From NCBI GenBank assembly GCA_024508915.1, contig JANINR010000019.1:1-59631 (forward strand): a stretch of 59,631 nt of DNA, in the 5' to 3' direction. Position numbers and translations under genes: made by a program. This document shows, piece after piece, positions 9,128-17,058 of the stretch (its first letter is position 1; every line of letters begins with the position of its first letter). The notes under the pieces are model-generated. The model ran no database searches and was not told where the DNA came from. It was given only the letters and a program-made list of their open reading frames with translations. The stretch is from Lysobacteraceae bacterium (GTDB taxonomy: Bacteria; Pseudomonadota; Gammaproteobacteria; Xanthomonadales; Xanthomonadaceae).

Positions 9128-9229
9128 GCGGAGGCTCCTTTCGATGGGCGGCCCCCGTAAGATGGGGGCGCCGGTGCGGGGAAAAAGGCCCGGCCCATCC
9201 ATGCCGGCCAACCCAAGGGGAACACGACG

Positions 9230-9835
9230 ATGATGCAAGCGATGCGATGGCGCGGCCTGGTGGCCGCGGCGGCGGGACTGCTGTGCCTGGCGGGCGCCGC
9301 CGGCGTGCAGGCGCAACAGGCGGGATCGGCCAGCGGGACCTACATGGTCGAGGGCGGCAGCTACATGATCGAGCTGCGGCAGGACGGCGACGCGCTGGTC
9401 GTCGTCGAACCGAACAAGGAGTCGCGCTACACCCGCCAGGCCGACGGCAGCTACACGTTCTACAGCGACGTCACGGAGACGACGTACGGGATCCGCATCC
9501 TCGACGCGAACGCCATCGAGGCGTTCAAGCCGGACTACCCGGACAATCCGGCCACGCGCCTCGTGCGCATGGGCGGCGCGGTCGCCCAGGGCGGCACGGA
9601 CGACGCGGCGCCCGCCGACGCGGACCGCTACGAGGCGCTCGCCGAAGAATACGCGGGCAGGATCGAAAGCGATCCCGCCAACGTGCAATCGTGGACCGCC
9701 TGCGCGGCGGTGGCGATGAAGCGCAGCACCTCGAACCCGGCCGAATCCGACGCCTACGCGGCGCAGATGGCCGGGATGCTGCAGCAGATGGACGCCGCCG
9801 CCTCGCCCTGCCCGGAAGTCATCCCGAACTGGTGA
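9230..9835 (+). CDS. Secreted protein of unknown function
   Basis: 201 residues with a signal peptide ending around GVQAQQA. The mature part begins with a beta-rich segment ([32 protein letters not shown] split over residues 36-67), reading like a small sensor or anti-parallel sheet domain, and ends with a helical domain containing two Cys ([14 protein letters not shown]) that may form a disulfide. No family recognised. AAGGGGA precedes the start, and a TAAGAT -10 is at 9158-9163. It shares the bidirectional terminator with hsp20. Confidence 0.6.
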   Translation: MMQAMRWRGLVAAAAGLLCLAGAAGVQAQQAGSASGTYMVEGGSYMIELRQDGDALVVVEPNKESRYTRQADGSYTFYSDVTETTYGIRILDANAIEAFKPDYPDNPATRLVRMGGAVAQGGTDDAAPADADRYEALAEEYAGRIESDPANVQSWTACAAVAMKRSTSNPAESDAYAAQMAGMLQQMDAAASPCPEVIPNW

Positions 9836-9849
9836 TGCGCCGCCGACCA

Positions 9850-9880
9850 CACGGGCCACCGCAGTGCGCGGTGGCCCGTG
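9850..9880. terminator. Bidirectional hairpin between convergent genes
   Basis: A perfect 13-bp stem (9850-9862 with 9868-9880; CACGGGCCACCGC) and a 5-nt loop sits between the secreted-protein gene and hsp20. No long T-run flanks it, but the position and stability argue for a two-way terminator. Confidence 0.75.
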
Positions 9881-9886
9881 CCGTTG

Positions 9887-10354
9887 TCAGGAGTTGAGCG
9901 TGCTGCCGACCTGGATGCGGCGCGGGGTCGATTCCGGGCGCTTCGGGATGTCGATGCGCAGCACGCCGTTGCTGCCGGTGGCGGTGATGCCGTCCGGGTC
10001 CGCGCTGTCGGGCAGCGCGAAGCGGCGATGGAAGCTGCCGTGCACGCGCTCCACCCGCGAATAGCGTTCGGTTTCCGCCGTGGACTCGGCGCGGCGCTCG
10101 CCCTTGATCGTGAGCAGGCCCTTGTCCATCTGCACCTCGATGTCCTGCGGATCGACGCCCGGGATGTCGGCGAACAGCACGAAACGGTCGCCCTCTTCGC
10201 GGATGTCCACCAGCGGCATCCACTGGCTGGTCACGACCGACGATTCGTCGTTGCCGGGCTGGAACAGGCTGCCTTCGAACAGCCGGTCGAAGAGCTGGCG
10301 CATCGGGTCCTGGGCCTGGGTCGCCGACGGCTGGTAACGGCTCAACTTGTTCAT
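9887..10354 (-). CDS. Small heat-shock protein Hsp20
   Basis: An ATP-independent holdase chaperone of 155 residues. The alpha-crystallin domain runs from about 45 (WMPLVDIREEGDRFVL) to about 145 and includes DIPGVDPQDIEVQ, the L-T-I-K-G-E-R block and the FHRRFALP strand region; the C-terminal tail has no perfect IxI motif. An AGGAGG is 6 nt before the ATG. A sigma-32 type promoter lies about 50 nt upstream, so it should be heat-inducible. Confidence 0.95.
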   Translation of the reverse strand: MNKLSRYQPSATQAQDPMRQLFDRLFEGSLFQPGNDESSVVTSQWMPLVDIREEGDRFVLFADIPGVDPQDIEVQMDKGLLTIKGERRAESTAETERYSRVERVHGSFHRRFALPDSADPDGITATGSNGVLRIDIPKRPESTPRRIQVGSTLNS

Positions 10355-10403
10355 CGCTTCCTCCTGTGGCTGATGGCGGGGATGGCCCCCGCGACTGCCG
10401 GCT

Positions 10404-10431
10404 ACGTAGGGAAGCCCGCCGCGCTTTCAAG
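10404..10431 (-). promoter_or_regulatory. Sigma-32 promoter of hsp20
   Basis: On the minus strand CTTGAAA (10431-10425) is followed after 13 nt by CCCTACGT (10411-10404). The consensus is CTTGAAA-N11-16-CCCCATnT, so the -35 is perfect and the -10 matches at five positions. It drives the Hsp20 gene, whose start is 50 nt downstream. Confidence 0.85.
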
Positions 10432-10626
10432 TGGGGGCCGGGGCGCCCCCTGCGGGCGTTGGCGAATTTTCAGGATCCTGAAAGAGGCGGCACTGACGCC
10501 GGCACGGCTCCCGTTCGGGTCGATCCGACGCGGTTCCGTCGCGCCCGGTGCGGTTCCGTCGCCCGCCGCTGGCGCCCGCCGGGCGCGCCGCTATGCTTCG
10601 CTGCGACTCCGAAACCGGCCATTCCC

Positions 10627-11910
10627 GTGATCCGCAGCGCCTTCTTCCTCCTCCGCATCCTCGCCGCCTGGCTGTTCGTCTTCTTCCTGGCCGCGGGCCT
10701 GTGGTCGGGCCTGCCCTTCATCGGCCAGGCCGAGGGGCCGATCGTGCTGGCCTGCGGCATCACGGCGGCGCTGGTGGTGAGCGGGCTGTTCTCGCACATC
10801 AACCGCGTGCGCCTGATCGCGGGGCGGGTCGACGGCAACGCGCTCGCCAACCGGCAGCGCCGCCAGATCGAGATCCCGTTCGAAGCCGGCGAAGCCTTCG
10901 ACCTGCTCGACGCCGCGATCCGCGAGCTGCCGAACGTCGAACAGGTGCGCAGCGCGCGCGACAGCCTGCAGGTCTCGGCGAAGGTCGCGCGCCCCAACCC
11001 GTACGGCCACCGCGCGCTCGGCCGCTGGAACCCGCTGGAATGGTTCGGCACGCCGCGCAACCAGCTGCTCGCCACGGTCACGCCCAACCACGACAGCGGC
11101 AGCGTCACGCTGATCTGCGAGCCGGAAGCGCCGGCGTGGACCGACCTGTTCCGCGTCGACGACGGCACCAACCTCGAGAACGCCGAGGCGATCGCGCGCG
11201 CGATCACCCGCCGCGTCGCGCAGCGCCGCCGCGACGAGCAGGCTGCCGCCGCGCAGACCGTCACCGAGAAGGAACTCACGCAGGCCAAGCTGAGCCTGCT
11301 GCACGCGCAGGTCGAACCGCACTTCCTCTACAACACGCTGGCCAGCGCGCAGCTGCTGACGCGCCAGGATCCGCAGCGCGCCGACGAGATGCTCGGCCAC
11401 CTGATCGACTACCTGCGCCACTCGCTGCCGCGCACGCAAGACGATGCGTCCACGCTCGGCGTCGAGCTCGAGCGCGCCGTCGCCTACCTCGAGATCCTGA
11501 AGATCCGCATGGGCACGCGCCTCGAGGTGCAGCTCGACGTGCCGGAGGAACTGCTGCCGGTGCCGCTGCCGCCGATGATGCTGCAGACGCTGGTGGAGAA
11601 CGCGATCAAGCACGGCCTGGAGCCGCGCAGCGCCGGCGGCACGGTGTGGATCCGCGCGCGCCGCTCCGACCGCGATTCCGTGGCGATCACGGTGGCCGAC
11701 GACGGCGACGGCTTCAGCACCAGGACCAGCGGCCCCGGCATCGGCCTGCGCAACGTGCGCGAGCGCCTGCAGCTGCTGTACGGGGGCGCGGCCTCGCTGT
11801 CGGTGGCGGGCAACTTCCCGAACGGCGTGGCCGCGACGATCACCGTGCCGGCCGCGGGGGCCGCGGGCAGCGCGGGCGCGGCGATGGCCGGGAGCGTGCG
11901 CCGTGGCTGA
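10627..11910 (+). CDS. LytS/AlgZ-type sensor histidine kinase
   Basis: A 427-residue kinase. Two TM helices lie near the N-terminus (LLRILAAWLFVFFLAAGLW; PIVLACGITAALVVSGLF). A linker is followed by the His_kinase (PF06580) block with phospho-acceptor His232 in EPHFLYNTLA, and a HATPase domain with ENAIKH (N box), DDGDGF and GPGIGLRNVRERL. The GTG at 10627 is chosen because a TATGCT -10 lies at 10592-10597; a longer open frame starting at 10366 would begin upstream of that promoter and inside the hsp20 control region. It overlaps the regulator gene by 8 bp. Confidence 0.88.
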   Translation: MIRSAFFLLRILAAWLFVFFLAAGLWSGLPFIGQAEGPIVLACGITAALVVSGLFSHINRVRLIAGRVDGNALANRQRRQIEIPFEAGEAFDLLDAAIRELPNVEQVRSARDSLQVSAKVARPNPYGHRALGRWNPLEWFGTPRNQLLATVTPNHDSGSVTLICEPEAPAWTDLFRVDDGTNLENAEAIARAITRRVAQRRRDEQAAAAQTVTEKELTQAKLSLLHAQVEPHFLYNTLASAQLLTRQDPQRADEMLGHLIDYLRHSLPRTQDDASTLGVELERAVAYLEILKIRMGTRLEVQLDVPEELLPVPLPPMMLQTLVENAIKHGLEPRSAGGTVWIRARRSDRDSVAITVADDGDGFSTRTSGPGIGLRNVRERLQLLYGGAASLSVAGNFPNGVAATITVPAAGAAGSAGAAMAGSVRRG

Positions 11911-12679
11911 TCCCGCCTGGACCGCGATCGTCGCCGAGGATGAAGCGCTGCTGCGCGACGCGTTCGTCGCGCAACTCGCGGACGCCTGGCCCGGCCTCGA
12001 GCTGGTCGCGGTGTGCGACGACGGCGCCGCCGCGCTCGAGGCGCTCGCCGAGCACCAGCCGGACGTCGCGTTCCTCGACATCCGCATGCCCGGGCTCACC
12101 GGCCTCGAGGTCGCGACCGCCGCGGCGGAAGCGAGCCCGCGCACGCAGGTCGTGTTCGTCACCGCCTACGACCAGTACGCGATCGACGCCTTCGAACAGG
12201 GCGCGATCGACTACCTGCTCAAGCCGGTCGCGGCGGACCGCCTCGCGGCGACGGTGCAGCGCCTGCAGGCACGCAGCCAGGCCGACGCGGCCGCGGTGGC
12301 CGCGGCGCTGGCGAAGGCCGGCGCCGGCATGTCGCGCCACAACGCCACGCGCGAGCCGCTGACCTGGCTGACCGCGAGCGCCGGCCGCGAGACGCGCCTG
12401 ATCCTGGTCGACGACGTCGCCTACTTCCGCGCCAGCGACAAGTACACGTCGGTGGTCACCTCCGACGGCGAAGCGCTGCTGCGCACGTCGATCCGCGAAT
12501 TGCTGGAGCGCCTCGACCCGGCGGTATTCAAGCAGGTGCACCGCTCGACCATCGTCAACCTGCGCGCCGTCGCCTCGGTCGTCCGCGACGAGAGCGGCCG
12601 CGGCGTGCTGCGCCTGCGCAACCGACCCGAGACGCTCACGGTCAGCCAGCCGTTCATGGCGCTGTTCCGCAACATGTAA
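11903..12679 (+). CDS. LytTR-family response regulator
   Basis: 258 residues. The receiver domain (about 8-120) has the acidic pair ED, phospho-acceptor Asp59 in FLDIRMPG, and Lys107 in YLLKP. The C-terminal half is a LytTR DNA-binding domain (DVAYFRASDKYTSV, LLERLDPAVFKQVHRSTIVNL). It begins at a GTG within the kinase gene, which points to coupled synthesis; together they resemble the AlgZ/AlgR or LytS/LytR pairs. Target genes cannot be identified here. Confidence 0.92.
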   Translation: MADPAWTAIVAEDEALLRDAFVAQLADAWPGLELVAVCDDGAAALEALAEHQPDVAFLDIRMPGLTGLEVATAAAEASPRTQVVFVTAYDQYAIDAFEQGAIDYLLKPVAADRLAATVQRLQARSQADAAAVAAALAKAGAGMSRHNATREPLTWLTASAGRETRLILVDDVAYFRASDKYTSVVTSDGEALLRTSIRELLERLDPAVFKQVHRSTIVNLRAVASVVRDESGRGVLRLRNRPETLTVSQPFMALFRNM

Positions 12680-12717
12680 TGCGCGCCCTTGCGCGCGGCA
12701 AGAGGGATGGAATCCAC

Positions 12718-13068
12718 ATGATCGCCAAGTTCGCCGCCGTCGTCGCGTTCGCGTTGTCGCTGCTGGGCTTCCACCTCGGCGGAACCACCTGGAGCCACCG
12801 CATCACCGGCGACCACGGCGATGCGCTCTACAGCAAGGCGTGGGCGAAGGACGGCCGCGCGCGTTTCGAATGCGTGGAAAGCAGCAGCGGCAAGTGCTGG
12901 TACACGTTGTATCGCGATGCCTGCGACAGCGACGCGTGCGTCGACAAGCCGCTCACGCGCTTCGCGCTGGCGCGCGGCGGCGAGCGCGAGTTCACCGGCC
13001 TGCCCGGCTTCCGCTTCTGCGTGGCGCGCGACGCGGCGCTGCCGCGTCCCGACTGCCGCGAGCCTTGA
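12718..13068 (+). CDS. Small exported or membrane-anchored protein, unknown
   Basis: 116 residues. The first 20 residues (IAKFAAVVAFALSLLGFHLG) form one hydrophobic segment, either a signal peptide or anchor. The rest is Cys-rich (six Cys, e.g. CVESSSGKCW and RDACDSDACVDK), suggesting disulfides in the periplasm. It follows the LytTR regulator after 38 bp and may be cotranscribed. Its 3' end overlaps the opposite-strand antitoxin gene by 77 bp. No family recognised. Confidence 0.6.
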   Translation: MIAKFAAVVAFALSLLGFHLGGTTWSHRITGDHGDALYSKAWAKDGRARFECVESSSGKCWYTLYRDACDSDACVDKPLTRFALARGGEREFTGLPGFRFCVARDAALPRPDCREP

Positions 13069-13402
13069 TCTTCGCCGGCCCGTCCGCGGGCTTTGACGCG
13101 TAACCTGCGCGTGTTTCCCGCACTACCGAAAACCGGTAACCGAGCGCGCCCATCACCTTGAGCACGGTGCCGAAACTGGGATTGCCCTCCTCGGACAGCG
13201 CCTTGTACAGGCCCTCCCGCGTCAACCCCGTGTCGCGGGCCAACTGGCTCATGTTGCGCGAGCGCGCCACCACGCCGAGCGCATACGCGACAAGACCCGC
13301 GTCGTCGCCGGAATCTTCGAGGCAGGCTTCGAGGTAAGCCGCGCGCTCTTCCTCGGTGTCGAGGTGGCGCGCGGAATCCCAACGCGTGGTCTTGAGTGCC
13401 AT
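12992..13402 (-). CDS. HigA-like antitoxin (addiction module antidote)
   Basis: 136 residues. The core (about 1-95) reads like the TIGR02684 antidote family: ALKTTRWDSARHLDTEEE, then a helix-turn-helix with SQLARDTGLTREGLYKAL and NPSFGTVLKVMGALGY. Such proteins neutralise a RelE/HigB-like RNase toxin and repress their operon. The Arg-rich tail after about residue 100 is unusual and is read antisense to the neighbouring gene, so it looks like a stop-codon loss. The ATG (13402) overlaps the stop of the toxin remnant (TGATG), the normal order for this module. The toxin gene is truncated. Confidence 0.85.
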   Translation of the reverse strand: MALKTTRWDSARHLDTEEERAAYLEACLEDSGDDAGLVAYALGVVARSRNMSQLARDTGLTREGLYKALSEEGNPSFGTVLKVMGALGYRFSVVRETRAGYASKPADGPAKIKARGSRDAAAPRRAPRRSGSRAGR

Positions 13403-13563
13403 CACGGTTCCTCCAGCATCTTCTTCAACGCCAATGCGAGTTCGATATCCTGCCGTTGCGTGCGCTTGTCACCGCCGCACATCAACATGACCAAGGCGGC
13501 ACCTCGAGCGATGTAATACACGCGATAACCAGGGCCACCGAGCGATTGTGACCTGTAGTTCAC
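13402..13563 (-). pseudogene. 5'-truncated RelE/HigB-like toxin gene
   Basis: The 53 codons just upstream of the antitoxin encode the C-terminal half of a TIGR02683-type killer protein: GGPGYRVYYIARG, then LVMLMCGGDKRTQRQDIE and a final helix. Full toxins are about 95-100 residues; here the frame is closed by a TGA shortly before VNYRSQSLGG. The missing N-terminal half has been replaced by the region carrying the oppositely oriented 77-residue gene. The GTG at 13563 could in theory start a fragment, but without the N-terminal fold it is unlikely to be toxic. Confidence 0.75.
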
Positions 13564-13632
13564 GATGTGTCAACTTCAGTTCACGACTGCGCGTTGGCGG
13601 ATGGCCGCTGCGGCAGCCCTGCCCCGTAGGAG

Positions 13633-13655
13633 TTCTCCGAGAGGAGAAACCCCCA
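13633..13655 (+). promoter_or_regulatory. Hairpin covering the Shine-Dalgarno of the 77-residue gene
   Basis: TTCTCC (13633-13638) can pair with GGAGAA (13643-13648) across GAGA. The right arm is the ribosome-binding site of the ATG at 13655, so the stem would hide it. Six base pairs only; possibly an RNA-thermometer-like control or chance. Confidence 0.3.
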
Positions 13656-13888
13656 TGCACCTGCGGACCGTCTGGAAAACGTGCGCCCTGGTCATCGCGC
13701 TGGCAGTGCAGGGGTTCTTGGGCCCCGCCGCGCTTGCGGGAGATCGCGTCTGGGTCAACACGGGTTCTGGCGTCTACCACTGCCTTGGTACGCGCTATTA
13801 CGGAAACACGAAACGAGGGCGTTTCGCCAGCGAAGCGGAAGCCATCGCGGCGGGCAACCGGCCTGCGCACGGGACGCGATGCAACTGA
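13655..13888 (+). CDS. Small secreted protein with YHC-G-RYYG motif
   Basis: A 77-residue protein. A signal peptide (HLRTVWKTCALVIALAVQ, cleavage near ALA-GD) precedes a compact 47-residue domain: VWVNTGSGVYHCLGTRYYGNT, then KRGRFASEAEAIAAGNRPAHGTRC. I have seen this His/Cys and Tyr-rich motif in many small exported proteins of proteobacteria, but no function is known to me. GAGGAG lies 8 nt before the ATG; an upstream in-frame ATG at 13565 would put a non-hydrophobic leader in front of the signal peptide and was rejected. Confidence 0.7.
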   Translation: MHLRTVWKTCALVIALAVQGFLGPAALAGDRVWVNTGSGVYHCLGTRYYGNTKRGRFASEAEAIAAGNRPAHGTRCN

Positions 13889-13898
13889 CGATGAAGCC

Positions 13899-14339
13899 TC
13901 ACTCGCGGATGTCGTCTGCGCGGCGCTTGAAGCATTGACGACCCGTGCCGTGCGCCCATGCCGCGCGCCCCCAGGGTTGCGGCTCCCCCGCATCCGAGGA
14001 GTCGGTGTCGAATCGCGCGCACAGCCGGAACTCCGCCGCGCCGAGGACTTCGTAGCCGTAGGCCTGCCGCGACGCGGGATCCTGCGGCACGCGGACCCCG
14101 GGCGCGGCCGCCAGCACGGCGAGCGACGCCGGCACCCGGCCATGTTCGTTGCGATACGCCTCGACCTGGTTCGCGATCGCCTGGAGGTCGGCGACGCGCC
14201 GCTCGTCGAGCCGCAGCAGGCGCTGCTGCGAGGGCGAGCCGATCACCGCGATCGCCGCGACGATCGTCGCGATCACCACGACACTGGCGACGATGGCGAT
14301 CCAGCGGCCCGCGCGCGACGGTGGCGCCGGCGCGCTCAT
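13899..14339 (-). CDS. Membrane-anchored protein, pseudopilin-like, unknown
   Basis: 146 residues: a single TM helix (WIAIVASVVVIATIVAAIAVI, residues about 13-33) and a periplasmic part. The pattern RVADLQAIANQVEAYRNEHGRVPASL followed by a YGYEVLG strand and two Cys recalls the soluble domain of type II pseudopilins, though the prepilin cleavage motif is absent. It is the last gene of a three-gene operon with a 4-bp start/stop overlap to the DUF5671-like gene. Function unknown. Confidence 0.65.
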   Translation of the reverse strand: MSAPAPPSRAGRWIAIVASVVVIATIVAAIAVIGSPSQQRLLRLDERRVADLQAIANQVEAYRNEHGRVPASLAVLAAAPGVRVPQDPASRQAYGYEVLGAAEFRLCARFDTDSSDAGEPQPWGRAAWAHGTGRQCFKRRADDIRE

Positions 14340-14980
14340 GCCTCGCGCTCCTCGCGGCGCAGGTCGAGCAGGTAGTACGCGAACACCGTGCCCGCGATCG
14401 CCCCGACCACCAGCACCTTCAACGCGAAGCGCAGCGTCAGTTCGCCGCCGAGTACGTTGTACACCGCCGCGATCAGGTCGCCGATGACGATCCCCGCGGC
14501 CAGGAACAGCGTGATGTAGGTGAGCCAGCGGCGCACCGCCGACAGGCGCTTCACCGGATTGCGCGCGAGCTCGCGGCCGAGCAGCCGCGCGACGAACAGG
14601 AACACCGGGAACGCGACCACCAGCGACGCGACCGCCCAGCGCATCGACGACCCCGGGTTGGCGAACGCGTAGCCCGCGTCGGCGGGATCCGGCAGCGCGC
14701 GGTTCAGCAGGTCGAACAGCAGGCTGCCGAGGTGGTAGGTCGAGACGTACAGCGTCGCGAACAGCACGAGGTACAGGAACGCCTCGCGCGCGGACAGGTA
14801 GGGGCGCGGTTTCGGCACGGGCACGGGGAACGCGACCTCGGCATACGCATCGAGCGCGTCGCGCACCTGTTCGGCGGGCCAGCCGGCCTGCGCGAGCGCG
14901 GTCTCGATGGCCGGTCGCGGCTGGCCGGCGGCCAGCGCGTCCCGCACGAACAGCTCCAGGTCCCGCGTCGCGATCGCCAT
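14336..14980 (-). CDS. DUF5671-like membrane protein
   Basis: 214 residues. An N-terminal helical segment (TRDLELFVRDALAAGQPRPA then AGWPAEQVRDAL) precedes four TM helices (SAREAFLYLVLFATLYVST; AVASLVVAFPVFLFVARLL; WLTYITLFLAAGIVIGDLI; VLVVGAIAGTVFAYYLL). This arrangement matches DUF5671 as I know it. The start at 14980 overlaps the upstream lipoprotein stop (TGATG). The function of the family is not known. Confidence 0.7.
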   Translation of the reverse strand: MAIATRDLELFVRDALAAGQPRPAIETALAQAGWPAEQVRDALDAYAEVAFPVPVPKPRPYLSAREAFLYLVLFATLYVSTYHLGSLLFDLLNRALPDPADAGYAFANPGSSMRWAVASLVVAFPVFLFVARLLGRELARNPVKRLSAVRRWLTYITLFLAAGIVIGDLIAAVYNVLGGELTLRFALKVLVVGAIAGTVFAYYLLDLRREEREA

Positions 14981-15711
14981 CAAGCCTCCGCGTCTTCTCC
15001 GAGCAGCAGCAGGATAGCCGCTGCCGCCGCGAGGTAGGTCCGCTGCGATTCGTCGACCGCAGGGTCGAGGAAGACCTGGCCGTGGTCGATCAGGTCGACC
15101 ACCATCACCGTGCGCCCGCCCGCGGCGATCTCGAAACCGGTCGGCGCGTAGCCGGCGATGGGCGTGCCCGCGTAGCCGTGCAGGCTGCGCACCGCGTAGT
15201 CGCCCCACGGCGACGCGAGCCGGCCGTCGAGGTGCGTGCCCTTGCGATCCAGCGCGAGCGGCAGCGCGGGCGCGATGCCGTCGTGGACGAGGCCGCAGTC
15301 GAGCATCGGGCCTTCGAGCGCCGTCGCATCCACTTCAATGCGCGTTTCGACCCGGCCGTTGGCGCCCCACTGCCCGACCGCCAGGTTGCGCACGCGGCAC
15401 TGCACTTCGACCGGCGCCTGGCCGATCGCCACGAGCGTGAACGCGTAGCGGCGCTCGCTGCGCCCGAAGTCGACGCGGCCGACGGGCAGCATCCAGCCGA
15501 ACGTGCCGCCTTCCTCGAGCTGCAGCGCGCTGTAGGGGCCGAAGCGCACCGGCTCGTCCCAATGCCGCGGCGAGTGCCCCGACACCGGCCACACCGCGGC
15601 GTCCGCGGCGAAGCCGTCCGGCATGCGCAGCTGCGCCGGGGCGCATGCGGCCAGGCCCAGCACGCACCACAGGCCCAGCCAGGCCCCCATCGATCCGAAC
15701 CCTTGCCGCAT
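14980..15711 (-). CDS. Lipoprotein of unknown function
   Basis: 243 residues with a type II signal: LWCVLGLAACAP, lipobox LAAC with the acylated Cys at about residue 23. The mature part is beta-rich (FGPYSALQLEEGGTFGWMLP; YAFTLVAIGQAPVEVQC) and ends in a hydrophobic helix AAAAAILLLLG. First gene of the operon with the DUF5671-like and pseudopilin-like genes, implying an envelope-localised trio. An alternative start is the internal Met8. Confidence 0.65.
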   Translation of the reverse strand: MRQGFGSMGAWLGLWCVLGLAACAPAQLRMPDGFAADAAVWPVSGHSPRHWDEPVRFGPYSALQLEEGGTFGWMLPVGRVDFGRSERRYAFTLVAIGQAPVEVQCRVRNLAVGQWGANGRVETRIEVDATALEGPMLDCGLVHDGIAPALPLALDRKGTHLDGRLASPWGDYAVRSLHGYAGTPIAGYAPTGFEIAAGGRTVMVVDLIDHGQVFLDPAVDESQRTYLAAAAAILLLLGEDAEA

Positions 15712-15883
15712 GTGCCCCTCTCAGTCGTTCGCCGTCTCGGCTTCACGCGTATCAAACGCGATTCGCCCCGCCGGGCGGCGCAGGCCTGCGCGCGGCGTTC
15801 AGGCGGCGGAAAGCTGGCAAGCCCGGCACTGCACGGAAGAAGCCATTTGCCACGCGCGGCCCGATCGGGGAGGCTTGGCGCCC

Positions 15884-16987
15884 ATGGCCGACGGCGAGCG
15901 CTACCGCTTCGACGACTTCCTCCTCGATCCGGGCGAGCGCCTGCTGCTGCGCGGCGGCACCGCCGTCGAGATCAACGCCCGTTACCTCGACGCGCTGGTG
16001 CTGCTGGTCCGCGAGCAGGGCCGGCTCGTGTCGAAGGACCGCTTCCTCGACGAGGTGTGGCGCGGCGTGCCGGTGACCGAGGAAGCGCTGACCCAGTGCA
16101 TCCGCACCTTGCGCAGGCAGCTCGGCGACAGCGTCGCGAATCCGCGCTACATCGAAACCGTGCCGAAGCACGGGTACCGCTTCATCGCCGCGGCATCGGC
16201 AGCGGCAGCGGCGCTGCCGTCGGCATGGACCTGGCGACAGTCGCTGCTGCTGGCCGCCGCAGGCACCACCGGTGCCGGCGTGGCCGGCGTGGTCGGCGGC
16301 CTGTTCTACGGCTTCGCCGGCGCATCGCAGCCGCTGGCGCCGGGCATGGGCGCGGTCTCGATGCTGCTGGTCATGGTGTGCCTGACGATCGTCGCCGCCG
16401 TCGCGGGCGGTGCGGCGGTGAGCGCGGGCATCGCCGCATCGGCGCTGCTGCCGGGCAGCGCGCGCGACCTGCGCGCACGCTGGCGCTGGAGCCTCGCCGG
16501 CGGCGCGCTCGGAGGTTTGCTGGTCGGCGCGGTCGCGAAGCTGCTCGGGCTCGACGCGTTCAACCTGCTGCTCGGCCGGTCGCCGGGCAACATCACCGGC
16601 GCGTCCGAAGGCCTCGTGCTCGGCGCGGCGGTGGGCTTCGGCCTCTGGTTCGGCGGGCGCGGCGGCGCACCGTGGCGGCGTCGCAGCGTCGTCGCGGCGG
16701 CGCTCGCAGGCGCGGTGGCGGGCAGCGCGATCCCGCTGTTCGGCGGTCGCCTGATGGGCGGCAGCCTCGACCTGCTCGCGCGCAGCTTCCCCGAGTCGCG
16801 GCTGCGGCTCGACCCGATCGGCGCGCTGTTCGGCGAGCCCGGCTTCGGTCCGGTCGCGCAGGCCGCCACCGGTGCGCTCGAGGGCGCGCTGTTCGGCGCC
16901 TGCATCGTCGGCGCGATGGTGGCGTTCGCGCCCCTGTTCGTACCCGACGCGACGCCTCCGCCGCAACGGGACGACACGCGCGGGTGA
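15884..16987 (+). CDS. ToxR/CadC-type regulator fused to polytopic membrane domain
   Basis: 367 residues. The first 100 form a winged-helix Trans_reg_C domain (RYRFDDFLLDPGERLLLR; ARYLDALVLLVREQGRLVSK; CIRTLRRQLGD; YIETVPKHGYRFIA), as in CadC and ToxR. Instead of one TM helix and a periplasmic sensor, the remainder has several Gly/Ala-rich TM segments (about six: AAAGTTGAGVAGVVGGLFYG, MGAVSMLLVMVCLTIVAAVA, and others). It should be a membrane-bound transcription factor whose sensor is the bundle itself. GGGGAGG lies upstream of ATG 15884. Confidence 0.85.
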   Translation: MADGERYRFDDFLLDPGERLLLRGGTAVEINARYLDALVLLVREQGRLVSKDRFLDEVWRGVPVTEEALTQCIRTLRRQLGDSVANPRYIETVPKHGYRFIAAASAAAAALPSAWTWRQSLLLAAAGTTGAGVAGVVGGLFYGFAGASQPLAPGMGAVSMLLVMVCLTIVAAVAGGAAVSAGIAASALLPGSARDLRARWRWSLAGGALGGLLVGAVAKLLGLDAFNLLLGRSPGNITGASEGLVLGAAVGFGLWFGGRGGAPWRRRSVVAAALAGAVAGSAIPLFGGRLMGGSLDLLARSFPESRLRLDPIGALFGEPGFGPVAQAATGALEGALFGACIVGAMVAFAPLFVPDATPPPQRDDTRG

Positions 16988-17058
16988 CAAGTCCGAAAGC
17001 GGCGCGTTCCGCGCCCGCGCAATCGCTAGCCTGGGCCGATTCCCCACCGGAGTCCGCC

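Noticed and set aside
10366-10626. 87-residue extension of the histidine kinase
   Set aside because: It would start upstream of the kinase -10 (TATGCT at 10592) and read through the sigma-32 promoter of hsp20; the residues are Arg-rich and unlike a protein domain.
13402-13563. A functional 53-residue toxin
   Set aside because: Only the C-terminal half of the family is present and the frame is closed by a stop just upstream; kept as a pseudogene.
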